This document shows, piece after piece, positions 1 to 10,041 of a DNA stretch of 64,000 nucleotides. The DNA comes from Chromobotia macracanthus (taxonomy: Eukaryota; Chordata; Actinopteri; Cypriniformes; Botiidae). A program made the position numbers and the translations under genes. Under the pieces are notes generated by a model. That model made no database searches, was not told the origin of the DNA, and was given only the letters and a program-made list of their open reading frames with translations. How positions within the stretch are numbered: position 1 is the stretch's first letter; the number at the start of each line of letters is the position of its first letter. The DNA is taken from positions 2,444,001-2,508,000 of the forward strand of contig JAZGTH010000067.1 in NCBI GenBank assembly GCA_036877525.1, given 5' to 3'.

Positions 1-147
1 TACCCAACTCAAGCTGTCAACGACTTACTTTCTTCCATGGAACACACAGTAACATCTTCAATGCTCTTCAAATGACAATATGCATTGTCATTTTCTTTCT
101 TCCAATTAATTCCAATTTAATAAAACATACACCTGTTTCTCTCACAG

Positions 148-617
148 TGCCAAGCTAATATCAAAAGCTACTTCCTGTGTATGACTGAGAGCGACCAGAG
201 GGTCAAGATTCTAAAAAATCAAGATGGCACACCGAGGAACTTCACAGTAATAGTTTTCCTTTCATTCTTACACATCTTTAAAACATTAATTGTTACATTG
301 GTGTTAACCGCATGCCCTCAACAGGAAGGAGACCCTGTATATATTTCCACACCTGACCTCAGCAGTGAGGATTCAGACCGGAGCTCCGGGAGGTACGTTT
401 CATTTACCAGTTATAAACTTTAATGTCTTGACTGTCCTAATTTGTCTTTACATTCATCAGAACCATGTACAGGGTAGCTGCACCTCGGACTGGAAGGGAT
501 GCGGGACCTGCCCACTTCAGTGAGCTGTCACCAATGGCAGAGTCCCATGACTCTGGTTTCCCAAGGAGAAACAGAAAAGTGGTTGAATATTTCTGGATCC
601 CCACTGATGAGGAATAA
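148..617 (+). CDS. C-terminal three exons of an unrecognised plus-strand gene (partial)
   Basis: Three exons join in one open frame with matching phases: 148-246 (99 nt, 33 codons, after a good pyrimidine tract and CAG acceptor, donor GTAATA), 325-392 (68 nt, ends in a split AG codon, donor GTACGT) and 461-617 (completes the split codon, 51 further residues, TAA stop at 615-617). The 107-residue tail begins CQANIKSYFLCMTESDQ, has an acidic serine-rich stretch (STPDLSSEDSDRSSG) and ends VVEYFWIPTDEE. The gene enters from the left edge, so its start and main domains are outside the window. It converges on eif4g2. In human the gene convergent with EIF4G2 is CTR9, but this tail does not look like CTR9 and I do not recognise the family. 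Phase agreement across two introns is the main evidence that it is real. Confidence 0.62.
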
Positions 618-909
618 TTTATGAACAGATTACAAAAGACAAAATAGTCCCTAAAATATAGAAATGCAATGTCATTTTGTTTGCTCAAATTACATTTCGT
701 AAATGTTTTGTCACAATATATTACATTGACAATTGAAGCAAACTGTGCTGTATCGCTGCAGTTAATAGTGGATATTAGTGGATATGGGCAAAATCTCAAA
801 AGCATCCAATCTGCAGGAAAAGGACGATTAACACATGGATGTAACTTCATACTTCAGGTAAAAAAAAAAATCTCAGACAAAAACACTTTTACAATGATCA
901 AGTATTTTC

Positions 910-915
910 TTTATT
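910..915 (-). terminator. eif4g2: Distal poly(A) signal of eif4g2 (AATAAA on minus strand)
   Basis: Plus-strand TTTATT reads AATAAA on the minus strand, about 1,065 nt after the eif4g2 stop codon. A second copy at 1073-1078 could serve as a proximal signal. No other gene occupies 970-1980, so this interval is read as the 3'UTR. Confidence 0.5.
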
Positions 916-948
916 GTAAATTCAAGCCGTAGTGGTGATGTATACAGC

Positions 949-954
949 AATAAA
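949..954 (+). terminator. Poly(A) signal AATAAA for the plus-strand gene
   Basis: A canonical AATAAA lies about 330 nt after the plus-strand TAA stop at 615-617. It would give cleavage near 965-980, inside the end of the oppositely transcribed eif4g2 3'UTR. Confidence 0.45.
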
Positions 955-969
955 ACAGCTTTACAGTGA

Positions 970-1980
970 CATGATCACAAGCCATTTGATTCCTTACAAC
1001 TTAACACGTTTGCAAACAAGATCAACTGTCAAATAGAATTAAAACACCTGCCAATAATAGGTTAAGGAAACGTTTATTGACAAGGGCAAAAGCCTTTCCT
1101 GATTTCTGGTCAAGGATTTTGAATGATCAACTTTTGATGAAATGGCCTCTTTAAAGGCAGTTTAAACGAATCCACCAGCTGAATGTCCAAGATGTTTTTG
1201 GTGGAACCTGAAGGACGTTAGTATTGCTGTAAGGAGATTACATTTCAGATACCTTGTCAGAACTGCAGATTACTTTAAAGTAAGGCTGGGGCAGCAGAGG
1301 CATTCATCTGACAACAGAAGCCACCTATTCTCTATTACAAGTTGTGGCATTTGGTAGTGTGTCGATTATAATAATGCAGATCTACTGGATCCTAATTCTC
1401 AAGGCTCTAACTTGAGGTCGGCTTTAACTTAAGCCTATTCAGTAGGAGGTAGAAATGGAAACTGCTAGAGTGTTACAGCGACCAGTGAGTGATTAGAGTT
1501 ATTTTTAAATCATGCAAGAAAAAGTTAAAGAATATTGCAACCAACCCAAAACAACACTAATAAAAGCATCTACAGCATAACCTATGAAGGCCACTCAGTC
1601 AGGATCTCATGATTTCAGTTTTACTCCATCTCCAAAACAGCAACAAACGTCAAACACTAACTGAACCAGGTTACACAAGGAAGATGGGAATAAACCACTG
1701 TCCCTGTCCAATCAAAAAACGAGAGACCAAAAACATGTATATATTGATTAAGCACAGTGGTTGATTTATCATGTGGAACTCAAAACAAACTAACATTGGC
1801 TGTGATGCAAGCAAACACAGAAACGTTAGGATGAAGATGGCAAATACTCTGTCTTACAGTTAATTGGTAAACCTAGCAGCAGTGTACTACGTTGGTGAGT
1901 TACAGCAAAGAGTGAAAGAACCAAAGGGAAGACAGCACGTTATTTAGCAGGAAACAAATGAGGATTATCTGGATGATTTC
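970..1980 (-). other. eif4g2: eif4g2 3' untranslated region
   Basis: About 1 kb between the TGA stop (1981-1983) and the AATAAA signals at 1073-1078 and 910-915. It has no long open frame and no recognisable repeat. The left boundary is inferred from the poly(A) signals only. Confidence 0.6.
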
Positions 1981-2931
1981 TCAGTCGGCTTCCTCCTCTG
2001 ACTCCTCCTCTTCAGCTGTCTCCAGCCAAGTCAGCCATTGGTTCACCTGAAAGGACAGACACGCCAGTAATTTACATAATCACACTCTGATGAAAAACAC
2101 CTTCCATTTGAAAACAGTAGAGTTAACAGCAGTTAAAAGACAACAATTACCTGGAATAGGGCTTTCCCTTTTCCAGGGAATTCTTGGGAAATGTCTTCTT
2201 TCCATGCAAGGAATCCTTCCTCCTCAATGATCTCCATGTCATAGAAGTTAACAAAGTAGCGAAGCAACATACCTGTAATTCCAAAATTTTTGTAATCAAC
2301 ATTTATACTATTAAAAGGTCACAGTTTTATTTAGATTCCAGAATCATGTCAGGGATGGGCCACATATTCTAATCTGAGTACTTGCTTTACCTTTTGGGAA
2401 AGCGTAGGTGTTGCAGTGCACTTGCAGGGCGTATAGGGCGCTGACCTGCAGGCCTGTGTGATCGTGGAGAAACTTCTGCATGACCGGCTTGAAGGCCAGC
2501 AGCAGCTGCTTCTCCTGATCCAGCTGCTCTTTAGAAAGAGCAGACAGCTCATCCCCTTCAGACAGGCCGAGTTCAGAGAAGATATACTGCAGAAAACTGT
2601 TAAATGAGAAACAGTGAGGCACATTAACTCTGAAAACTTTAATATGATATTAATGTATCGATAAATTATGAGTCTTGCTTCTCAGTTTTGCAGTGATAAT
2701 GAACATGACGACTGAGCGAGCTGTACCTGGTCATAAGTATGCTGATGAAACCCTTATCAGTGTGGAGCTTGGGAGAGATGTTGTCTTTGATCCACTTATA
2801 GATGGTCTGAGGGGAGGGGTCAGCAATGATCTGCTTCAGCAGTTCCTTCTCTAGTTTCAACAAGGGGAACAGGAAACTCAGACCCTTCCCCTCCAGAATC
2901 TCCAGCATACGATCCTTGTTCTGGTCAATTT
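1981..2931 (-). other. eif4g2: W2 domain and acidic C-terminus exons of eif4g2 (about residues 700-898)
   Basis: Exons 2727-2931, 2391-2596, 2151-2272 and 1981-2046. Visible blocks are EIDQNKDRMLEILEGKGLSF, KQIIADPSPQTIYKWIKDNI, FKPVMQKFLHDH and DMEIIEEEGFLAWKED. The protein ends with the acidic W2-type tail TAEEEESEEEAD and TGA at 1981-1983. Confidence 0.95.
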
Positions 2932-5900
2932 CTGAGAAATACAAAAATGTAAAAAATGCATGACTTGCTTTAAAGAAAAGCTGTGCACATTTCAGTGTGC
3001 ATCCATCATACTTTTATCAAATTATAACTTTTGAGACCACTTAAAATTGTTATACGAAACAAGGAAGCATGAATCAGTATTCTTAGTATATAACCTTGCT
3101 TTAAATATTCCAGATATGGCAGTGAAATATGTATTAATCACAAAATAAGCCTGAAAAAGAGTATCAGAATCCTGTTTATTGTTGTTAACATTAATATCTT
3201 GTTTAATCTTTTCTTTTGTGATTTGCTGAAACAACTGACAATATCCACCTTATTACAAATAAATCAAATATCAAATATTGATTCAGATGAACTGATTCAA
3301 GAAACAATAATTTTACCGCAATATGTTTTTGATGGTGAAAATCAAGTATCCCAGAAAGACGTGACAAAAAAAAAGTAAAAAACAGAAGACGTACCAGGCA
3401 GCATCCTCCGCATGCTGACCTTGCTCTGCTGGAAGAGATCTGTGAGCCACTCACGGTCCTTCAGCTTGGAGGCTTGCTGCAGGCACAGCAGGAAGAGAGG
3501 AAAGTGGTTTCCATTCTCCAGTGGATAAGCCAGTTCTGCTACAGTGACCAGCTCAGCAATGATGGCCCGGGCTGCAAACTGGGCCAAGTAAGACTTCACC
3601 AGAGGAATGTCAACCTCAATCTTAGGACACTGATCCAAAACAGTCAGCAGAGCCTGACAACACAATTGTCAGCATTAGTGCAAAAACATCACTGGTGTGA
3701 TCTGAGCAGCATCTCTGACTGGAGTTCATTTACCTGCATGAAGTTTTCGCCAGTGATGAAGCCTTCGTTTTTCAGTGTATGAATGAGAGTGCTGGCCTGC
3801 TCTCGGTCCTCATCGGTCCGTTCCAGAGAACACATGATGATCTTACTCAACATCTCTGGCAGGAAATGTTTAGGTGCTTTCATCTCTCTTACACCACTGA
3901 TGGCATCCTCCATGTTCTTACTGTTAAGATACTCAGTCACCATGTTCTCCTATAATGAAAGCAGTAGAAGTTTAAAGTCATCTGGTGATTTCAGACAGAA
4001 ACTCTGAATGTAACAGCAGTTTAAATGGCATTCAACAGCTTTGTAGACTTGGCTTGTTGGCTCGCAAGGCAAAATGTTCAATGCTCTCATCCTTTTTAAG
4101 TCGCTTTGGATAAAAGCGTCTGCTAAATGACTAAATGTAAACACACCGTCATTTTCAGTAGTTCATCCTTGGTAGGTGCTGGTTTCTTAATGGTCTTCTG
4201 AGGTTTCTCCTGGATCACAGGAGGGTTGGTTTTCAGACCAAGCTGAGGAGGCTAAAGAGAACAACACAGAAAAGGATATGATGTTTGCAGGAAAACAGTG
4301 AAGCAGGAAACTATAGGAGTTACAAGGGGAAAGATGTCATACTGAAAGTTTTCACTCCATTTTAATTACCAGTGTCTGGCAAGTGTGATAAGACAGAACA
4401 TGAGAGAGGTGGTGTTTTTTTACCTGTCCGAGTGGAGGAGTCTGTGTGCGTGGAGGTTGAGCGCTGGGAGGAATCATGGTGGGGATCTGGGGCTGCAGTT
4501 TCGGCACTTGGTTTTTATTCATCAGGAATGACTGAGCTGGTCTGAGGCTGATCTGCAAGGAAGAGTCAAAAACAAAAGAGGCTGTTATGCTAAAGGTGAT
4601 TAAAATAAGAAAAGCGCTAAAGAAAAACGTACACCCTCATATCTCATAATCGCAGTCAGTGGACTGGCTGACAGTTGAAGAGTGAGGGATAGAAGCAGAA
4701 AGAAGGTAAAGAACAGACAGAAACAAGTAACAGAAAGACAGAAAACTGCCATCCAGTGGATTCCCTCAGAATAACGCGTCTTTTTATAATCACAGGGTGC
4801 CAGAGCTTTGAGTTTTCTCTGTAAACTAGTGATGTCTCTAGCTTACCTCGTCTGCATTAATTTGCCCCTTCTTAAAGCGTGGCGGCATGTCCTTGGACTG
4901 AACTTGCTGCTGGTTCGAATGGTTCTGGTTCTGAAAATGCTGATTCTGTCCCTAAGGATACATTGTTAAATGCTTTTATAATCCTTCTAATAATTGTTCT
5001 GTAAAGAAGAATTTATACGTAGCTTTTTTTGTGAGACAGGAAATTTACACTCACCTGGCCAGACTTAGTAAAAGGCTTCAGACCCAAGTCAAACTGTGAC
5101 TGTGGCTGAGAAGTCATGTGTCCGCTGTGGCCATTGAAAAGCGGGTTTGTACGATGGCGTCCTAAAGTGGGGGAAAATCTGTCCTGTATCACACCCGGTC
5201 CAGTTCCTATGCCACCGCCTGCAGATTGAAACACGGCAAAGATAAAGACGTGTATTTTTCATTACACTTAGCAAACAATTGCTACTTTATCTGCTGTTTT
5301 CGCTTACATTTAAAGCTACCTCAGACAACTGAAGATACTTTCACAACAACAAGTGACAAAATTACAGGAGATTTACCAGCTGGCTTATATTACAGTAAAC
5401 GCTCTTGAATGTTCCACACATATAGCGAATGGGGGAAACAAATATTCTGCTCTCACCAGGCATCTGACCAAACATATCTGCCAATCCCCCAAGAGTCTCT
5501 CTGTCCAGTTTCATTTTGTTCGTCATGAAGGGGCCTTCTAGGAAGAAGTCCATTCTCATCCCTTGGTTTGTGGGTGGAATGAAAACACCCAAATCCTTCA
5601 GACAGAACAAAACACTTGTATTGACTCGCTCTTCTAATACACTCAAAACAGGTTTATAGCAGACTGTCAGACTTATTAGCAGTTAAACATGTACAGAAGC
5701 TAAGCAGAACCACACAGCAAGACCAATGCAGGCTCACTTTCACTGCATCTTGCCGAATCTGGTTAATCGTCTTTGGTCCATTGTCAATGAAAGCTTTGCG
5801 AGGAACCCAGTTGTTCTCTCTCAGCTCCACAGTGTCCTGCAGCAGGAAACGAATCCTTGCAGGCAAATCCTTGTTGTTCATTAAGGATCGCATGCGGCCA

Positions 5901-8900
5901 AAGTACTGATCCATTAAAGACTGTGGGAGACGCAACAGTGCATGAAAAAGCATGCTTTACACAGCTCACAGGTTAAGGAGAATGTTTTTAAGAAAACCAG
6001 TCTGAAAGACACTGTCAGAAACTACTTAATATCACACTGACATTGTTCTAATTTTAAACAAAGATAACTTCTTGCAAATGTATAAAGGATCACAAAGAAT
6101 CTTATATTAATCTATTAGCAGACTGATCACTAATAAATGTGTCTCTAAAATATCACGATTCAGTTTATTTAACCAAGTGTGCTTCAAAATGTATTTTAAC
6201 AGGAATATAATTACTACATGTAATAAAAACTGAACAAGAAAATTAAACTTTAAATCTATCAATCAGCCTTTGCATCTGTGTAAGAACAGTGGCTCCTACT
6301 AGTTCTTGGGTCAGGCGGTACCTTTGCTTTTTCATGGTCGAGTCTGGGCCCCACAGTCCTCATTATCTGACAGAGACACTCCAGATCTTCTCCCATGTCC
6401 TTAAGCTGGACCCTCTTCTTCTTCTCCAAAAGCTACAGATGAATGACACACAGATCATCACAACCAGTCACTCACCACTAACCAAAGTCAAGAAATCAAG
6501 CAGATAAGACACACATACTGTTTTGATGCACTTATGAAGGATAGACTCGTGAATGAGGTCGAGTTTGCCGAGTTCTCCAATGAATTTGATATTGCCAAGC
6601 ATCTTGATCTTGGCGATGGCACGCTGCTCCTCTTCCTCAGCGGTGAGAGGGTTGTCTTGTTTGTCATAGACTAAATAAAATGACATATAATTATGAGGAA
6701 CCAGCCAAGAGAGAGATTAAAGTGTCTCTTTATTAAGTGCATAAACACAAAAGTTTGACTCACTGTCAACATTTTTGGTGCGGTTCTCAAATTCATCTTG
6801 GAGCTTGGTGATTAGAAGTCTTCTGAAAGTCTGTAGAAAGCACACATACAATGCATGAAAAATAAAACCAATGCATACAGGGGCAACAGGGAAATATGTG
6901 TTTCCACCATTATTAATACTTGTACAACTACAACCTGTTCAACAAGTTCCCTGTGTTCTGATAACACAATATTTTCCAAAATGTTCATGCGTTAATGATC
7001 TCATGAAATTATCAAGACAACTGTGAGCTTATGTTGGGCTTTGTGCAATTTTCTAGCCCACTGAAAGCAGAAATTTCCTTGTAATGAGGTTTTGGAAATG
7101 AATAAACAGAATTACTGGACTTCATTACTCTTGTGAAATGCAGCCAAGCTGTACAACAAGAAAACTTACTGTGCTCTGCTTTTGTGATGACTGGATTTCA
7201 GGTGTTGGGCCGTCAAAGTTCGGGGCATCCTCTGCCAAACGGAGACATAGCTGAGCATACAGTGAGCTGTATTTGGGCTCTTCTAGGGCTTTGTCTACGA
7301 TCTAAAGAGAGGACAGAATTGAACTGCAGTCACAAGACTTTCAGTAATGAAACATCTACATCTCAACATGTCGTCTTCACTGAGCCCAAACTGTTTATGT
7401 ATTTCAACCACATATGAAACTCAAGTTGGCGTTCAAGACATTCAACAGAGATATTCTTACTACACAGAGAATAATTGGTCTTGTCATAACTCGCATCAGA
7501 ACTGGTTTTGTACAAAAAGTTTAATGTTCTTGTTACCATGGTCACCACAATCGCAACCACATGAACACAAATCTAAAGTGACCTACATATCTAGACAGAT
7601 CTGTATAACCACCAATCCTAATCACCCTGATGTTACATTCAGAGGGTTTGAATGATTTCTTGCAAGAAACCTGATTAATTACAATACAAATATGAACCTA
7701 CCAGCAAGATGATTCCTTTGAGGACGAGTTTAGAGTCTACGCCCACATTGAGAAGTTCAAGGCATAGCTTGTCAAACTTCTCGGGGGTCAGTTTATTAAG
7801 TATGCTAAAAGGAGAAGCAAGAAGCAGAAATTACAATAAAGACCACTGTTCCAACAGATCTGTGATTCTCTGAGCACGAGTGCGTCGGCTGACACGCTAC
7901 AGGAAATGCTCACATGGCTCAGAGCACAATAAACAAAAGAGCTCAAAAACAGAAGCTTCAAGCTCTGATGCTTCCGAAGTGAATATTGATGCAGTTTAAT
8001 GACACTCACCCTCTCACTTTCCTAAATATTGCATCGTGTCGTTCTTTTTCGTTGGAGGAGTTGACATCTCGTCTAGTGCTTCGTGAAGGAACCCATCTCT
8101 GAACGCTTGGCCCTGGGGTTTTCCCCAGGTACTCGCTGAGGAGAAACAAAGCCATTAAAACTCAAGCAAGCTACAAAGCCGCATCGATCTTCTCAACTCG
8201 CCTTGACTTTAATGGTTTTAAACGGACCTGTTACCGGCAGTCTTGGGATGGTGCTGAGGTGCACCCCTACCTCCTCCTCCGCCCAAAGAAGCACTAGAAT
8301 AATAAAACCGAGTCACATGATGGAACGTCAATACGCTGTTTGCACAACCACCAGTATACAGCCATACAATGTAATCCTGTATGTCAGAGGAAGGCTCAAA
8401 ACACATTTTAACTAGTTTATAAAGTACACAGAAGGTAGCAAAATAAACATGGACCTAGTGGATCTGTGGCTGTTATTTGTTTAGATGTTTTTGGCGTGTA
8501 GTTTAACAAATCAGGAAGACCGATTTCAACAGCTGCAATTCTACATAGACTATCCAGAATGTAAGCAATAATTCAATAAATCTCCAACAGACTTCAAACA
8601 AATGCTTTATCCCTCTGTCATGAGTTCTGAATCGACCGAACGGTCCATTTGTTCACAGCGATTAGTGCGGCATCACCGCAGATGCTCGGGTCTAGACGCA
8701 ACTGAACGCACTACAATGATTATGGTGTTAAATCGAACGCCTGCATTTAAATTCATGCATTTTGCAGATGCTTTTCAAAGCGATTTACGATGCATTTAAG
8801 CTATACATCAGTATGTGTGTGTTCCCTGGGAACCGAACCCCCAACCTTTATGCATTGCTCAGCCCATTGAGCTACAGGAACAGGTTTACACAAAGAAATC

Positions 8901-9180
8901 CTGGCCTGAAAGCTTCTGGCACCGGGACAATCGAAATTCAACCAGGTGCCACAAAACGAAGTCTTCGGCGTGAACAAAGAACAACATAAGTCACATATCT
9001 AACAAAGGCACTTCTCTGTGGCGGTTTTCAACAGGTTTAGACACACCAACAAGCCAATGTGCCTTTTTTCTTTTGAGGGGTAACAAATTAGTAAAGACTG
9101 CTGGCCAAAAACAGGCCAAGTCATGTTGTCTGAACTCACCTGAAACGAGAAGCCCCCCCTTCTGCAGTCACACTCTCCAC
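1981..9180 (-). CDS. eif4g2: eIF4G2 / DAP5 (NAT1, p97) translation initiation factor, complete, 20 coding exons, GTG start
   Basis: This is the eIF4G-related scaffold that binds eIF4A and eIF3 but lacks the N-terminal eIF4E-binding part, and supports cap-independent and alternative initiation in the cytoplasm. Coding exons, 5' to 3' on minus: 9140-9180, 8228-8293, 8010-8135, 7702-7804, 7170-7301, 6764-6830, 6519-6670, 6322-6432, 5738-5920, 5457-5595, 5055-5218, 4847-4951, 4424-4552, 4147-4251, 3734-3949, 3395-3653, 2727-2931, 2391-2596, 2151-2272, 1981-2046. All junctions are GT-AG and the phases join. The total is 2,697 nt, 898 residues (human about 907). The domain order is MIF4G, a Q/P-rich linker, MA3 and W2, ending EEESEEEAD. 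The family match is clear from recalled vertebrate sequence. Teleosts often have two copies (a and b); which one this is was not decided. Gene identity is very secure and exon edges are good to a few bases. Confidence 0.97.
3395..3949 (-). other. eif4g2: MA3 domain exons of eif4g2 (about residues 542-699)
   Basis: Exons 3734-3949 and 3395-3653 encode the second HEAT domain. Visible blocks are VTEYLNSKNMEDAISGVREM, APKHFLPEMLSKII and VDIPLVKSYLAQFAARAI. They are followed by FPLFLLCLQQ and the tail leading into W2. Antisense open frames over these exons are shadows. Confidence 0.93.
4081..4143 (+). repeat. SINE-tail fragment in an eif4g2 intron
   Basis: The segment AAGTCGCTTTGGATAAAAGC followed by a GTCTGCTAAATGA / AAATGTAA end is the common 3' region of a teleost tRNA-derived SINE. 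The other copies in the window carry the same motif. The tRNA-like head is absent. Confidence 0.7.
4147..5595 (-). other. eif4g2: Q/P-rich linker exons of eif4g2 (about residues 328-541)
   Basis: Exons 5457-5595, 5055-5218, 4847-4951, 4424-4552 and 4147-4251. They contain LGGLADMFGQMPG, the run GTGPGVIQDRFSPT, a glutamine/asparagine-rich segment (QNQHFQNQNHSNQQQ) and SLRPAQSFLMNKNQVPKLQP. The Q/N-rich exon 4847-4951 lies where mammals show alternative splicing of the linker, so it may be an optional exon here; this is inference. Confidence 0.9.
4631..4800 (-). ncRNA. snord97: Intronic C/D box snoRNA, SNORD97 homologue (guide for elongator tRNA-Met C34)
   Basis: It lies in the eif4g2 intron 4553-4846. 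A terminal stem pairs GCACCC (plus 4795-4800) with GGGTGT (plus 4631-4636). Just inside are a C box GTGATTA (plus 4787-4793) and a D box ATGA (plus 4637-4640; the consensus is CTGA). A D' box CTGA is at plus 4766-4769. Upstream of the D box is GATTATGAGA (plus 4642-4651), a perfect 10-nt complement of the elongator tRNA-Met anticodon loop TCTCATAATC. The fifth base before the D box is the G that pairs with C34, as the box-D+5 rule requires. The start TATAAAAAGACGCGTTATT and the pyrimidine-rich middle match my memory of human SNORD97, which sits in EIF4G2. The 3' end is about 78 nt from the splice acceptor, the usual distance for intronic C/D RNAs. The D box is one base off consensus. Confidence 0.85.
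5738..7804 (-). other. eif4g2: MIF4G domain exons of eif4g2 (about residues 78-308)
   Basis: Exons 7702-7804, 7170-7301, 6764-6830, 6519-6670, 6322-6432 and 5738-5920 encode the HEAT-repeat domain that binds eIF4A and eIF3. Visible family blocks include ILNKLTPEKFDKL, TFRRLLITKLQDEFENRT, KIKMLGNIKFIGELGKLDL and LPARIRFLLQDTVELR. Introns of 339 nt (6831-7169) and 401 nt (5921-6321) contain nothing recognisable. The 397-nt intron 7305-7701 holds only chance open frames. Confidence 0.93.
8294..9139 (-). other. eif4g2: eif4g2 intron 2 (846 nt) carrying a SINE
   Basis: Non-coding between the GTG exon and exon 8228-8293. The SINE at 8743-8882 is the only element recognised in it. Confidence 0.7.
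8743..8882 (-). mobile_element. tRNA-derived SINE copy in eif4g2 intron 2
   Basis: On the plus strand it runs from ATGCATTTTGCAGATGCTTT through CCCTGGGAACCGAACCC (B box, inverted) to GAGCTACAGGAACA (A box side, inverted). It is therefore a minus-strand element with a tRNA-like head and the tail shared with the copies at 17.8 and 63.7 kb. The A box region is degenerate, indicating an old copy. Confidence 0.75.
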
Positions 9181-9249
9181 TTTGGCGGCTTGACAACGAA
9201 GAATCTTCCGAAGAATAAGGTTTAAAGGGCGGGGTGGAGAAATCCTGTA
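9140..9249 (-). CDS. eif4g2: eif4g2 exon 2 with the non-AUG (GTG) start codon
   Basis: The start GTG is at 9178-9180 in the context GCCGCCAAAGTGG, with A at -3 and G at +4, a strong context. It opens VESVTAEGGASRF, the known N-terminus of vertebrate eIF4G2, which uses GUG in mammals. In this exon there is no in-frame ATG upstream, and the first downstream in-frame ATG is near codon 202 in exon 6519-6670, although the protein is conserved throughout that stretch. The donor is at 9138-9139. The acceptor is the tandem TACAGTACAG, so the exon may begin at 9249 or 9244, with about 65-69 nt of 5'UTR. That UTR is rich in CTT/TTC and may be conserved. Confidence 0.93.
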
Positions 9250-9802
9250 CTGTACCAGAGAGAAAACAGAGACAAGATCACACCGTGGTGTTAAACACAC
9301 ACAACCCTGCCGGTCTGATGACACATTCAGCGGTTCAATCATCTACAGGCCCCGCTCTGAATCAGACATCCGCATCCGATGCTAACTCTCATAGCTGATG
9401 TTATTGTACGGACGTCCGGTCGAGCTTCGCCGCTTTCCTCCTTTGTTGACCCTCACAGGCGCGACAAAAGCCAGCAAACATCAACTTTTAGTGTATTTAA
9501 TACGCCCGGAAGCCCAAACCCGTTTAAAGTGAAGCGGATTTACACACGGAACCGAAACTTAAACGGAGCGAATCGTCCGGTTGACCTCCCCCGCGGCGCT
9601 AGCTTTAGCGTAGCGGCTAACGCATGCGGCGGTTCGGCGGGCACGGCTCAATAGTTCCCGGTTCGCGGCCGATACATATAAATCATGTAGCAACCGGATT
9701 TCTCTACGCGTTTCATTTCGGAGGTGAAACGAGCTTGTTCGACGGCGACGCCATTTTCTGCGGTCGCGCGCGCGAAACAACAGCCATTTTACCTCACCTT
9801 AA

Positions 9803-9826
9803 ACGCAACGCAACGCAACGCAACTC
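9803..9826. repeat. (CGCAA)n pentamer repeat at the exon 1 donor
   Basis: About four and a half tandem CGCAA units abut the minus-strand donor of the first exon, so the intron begins GTGAGTTGCGTTGCG. Confidence 0.85.
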
Positions 9827-9828
9827 AC

Positions 9829-9950
9829 CTCTGCGAAGCCGACCTCAGTTTGTTTGTGGGTTTTGTAGGTCAGAAACAGAAGAAATGTGAACGTATATGA
9901 GCCCGTGAGAGAGTTTGGACGGTACCGGCGCTCGGTCAGGGTGAGAAACG
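9829..9950 (-). other. eif4g2: eif4g2 non-coding first exon (5'UTR)
   Basis: A minus-strand splice donor (AGAG then GTGAGTT) ends the exon at 9829. The exon start is not directly visible; about 9930-9960 is inferred from its position just downstream of the CRE/ETS pair at 9981-9998. The segment has no long open frame. Confidence 0.6.
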
Positions 9951-9980
9951 ATTCTCCGCCTCGTTCCTGCTGACTCTGCG

Positions 9981-9988
9981 TGACGTCA
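9981..9988. promoter_or_regulatory. CRE/ATF site TGACGTCA
   Basis: A perfect palindromic CRE, a few tens of bases upstream of the inferred eif4g2 start. CREB/ATF binding is inferred from the motif. Confidence 0.75.
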
Positions 9989-9990
9989 CA

Positions 9991-9998
9991 CCGGAAGT
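9991..9998. promoter_or_regulatory. ETS-family site CCGGAAGT
   Basis: A perfect ETS/GABP-type motif two bases from the CRE. Adjacent CRE and ETS sites are common in TATA-less vertebrate promoters. Confidence 0.7.
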
Positions 9999-10041
9999 TA
10001 AGGTCTGATTAATGGCGTTTGATCGGCTAGTTTGAGGACAG

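Larger units (their letters stand above)
9360..10000. promoter_or_regulatory. eif4g2: CpG-rich promoter of eif4g2
   Basis: CpG is frequent here (for example the GCGCGCGC run near 9766) but rare in the surrounding AT-rich DNA. The block covers the 5'UTR exon and intron 1 and ends at the paired CRE and ETS sites. No TATA box is seen at a sensible distance, which fits a housekeeping promoter. Confidence 0.8.

Noticed and set aside
3474..4007. Plus-strand open frames of 102 and 74 codons
   Set aside because: Antisense shadows of the eif4g2 MA3 exons.
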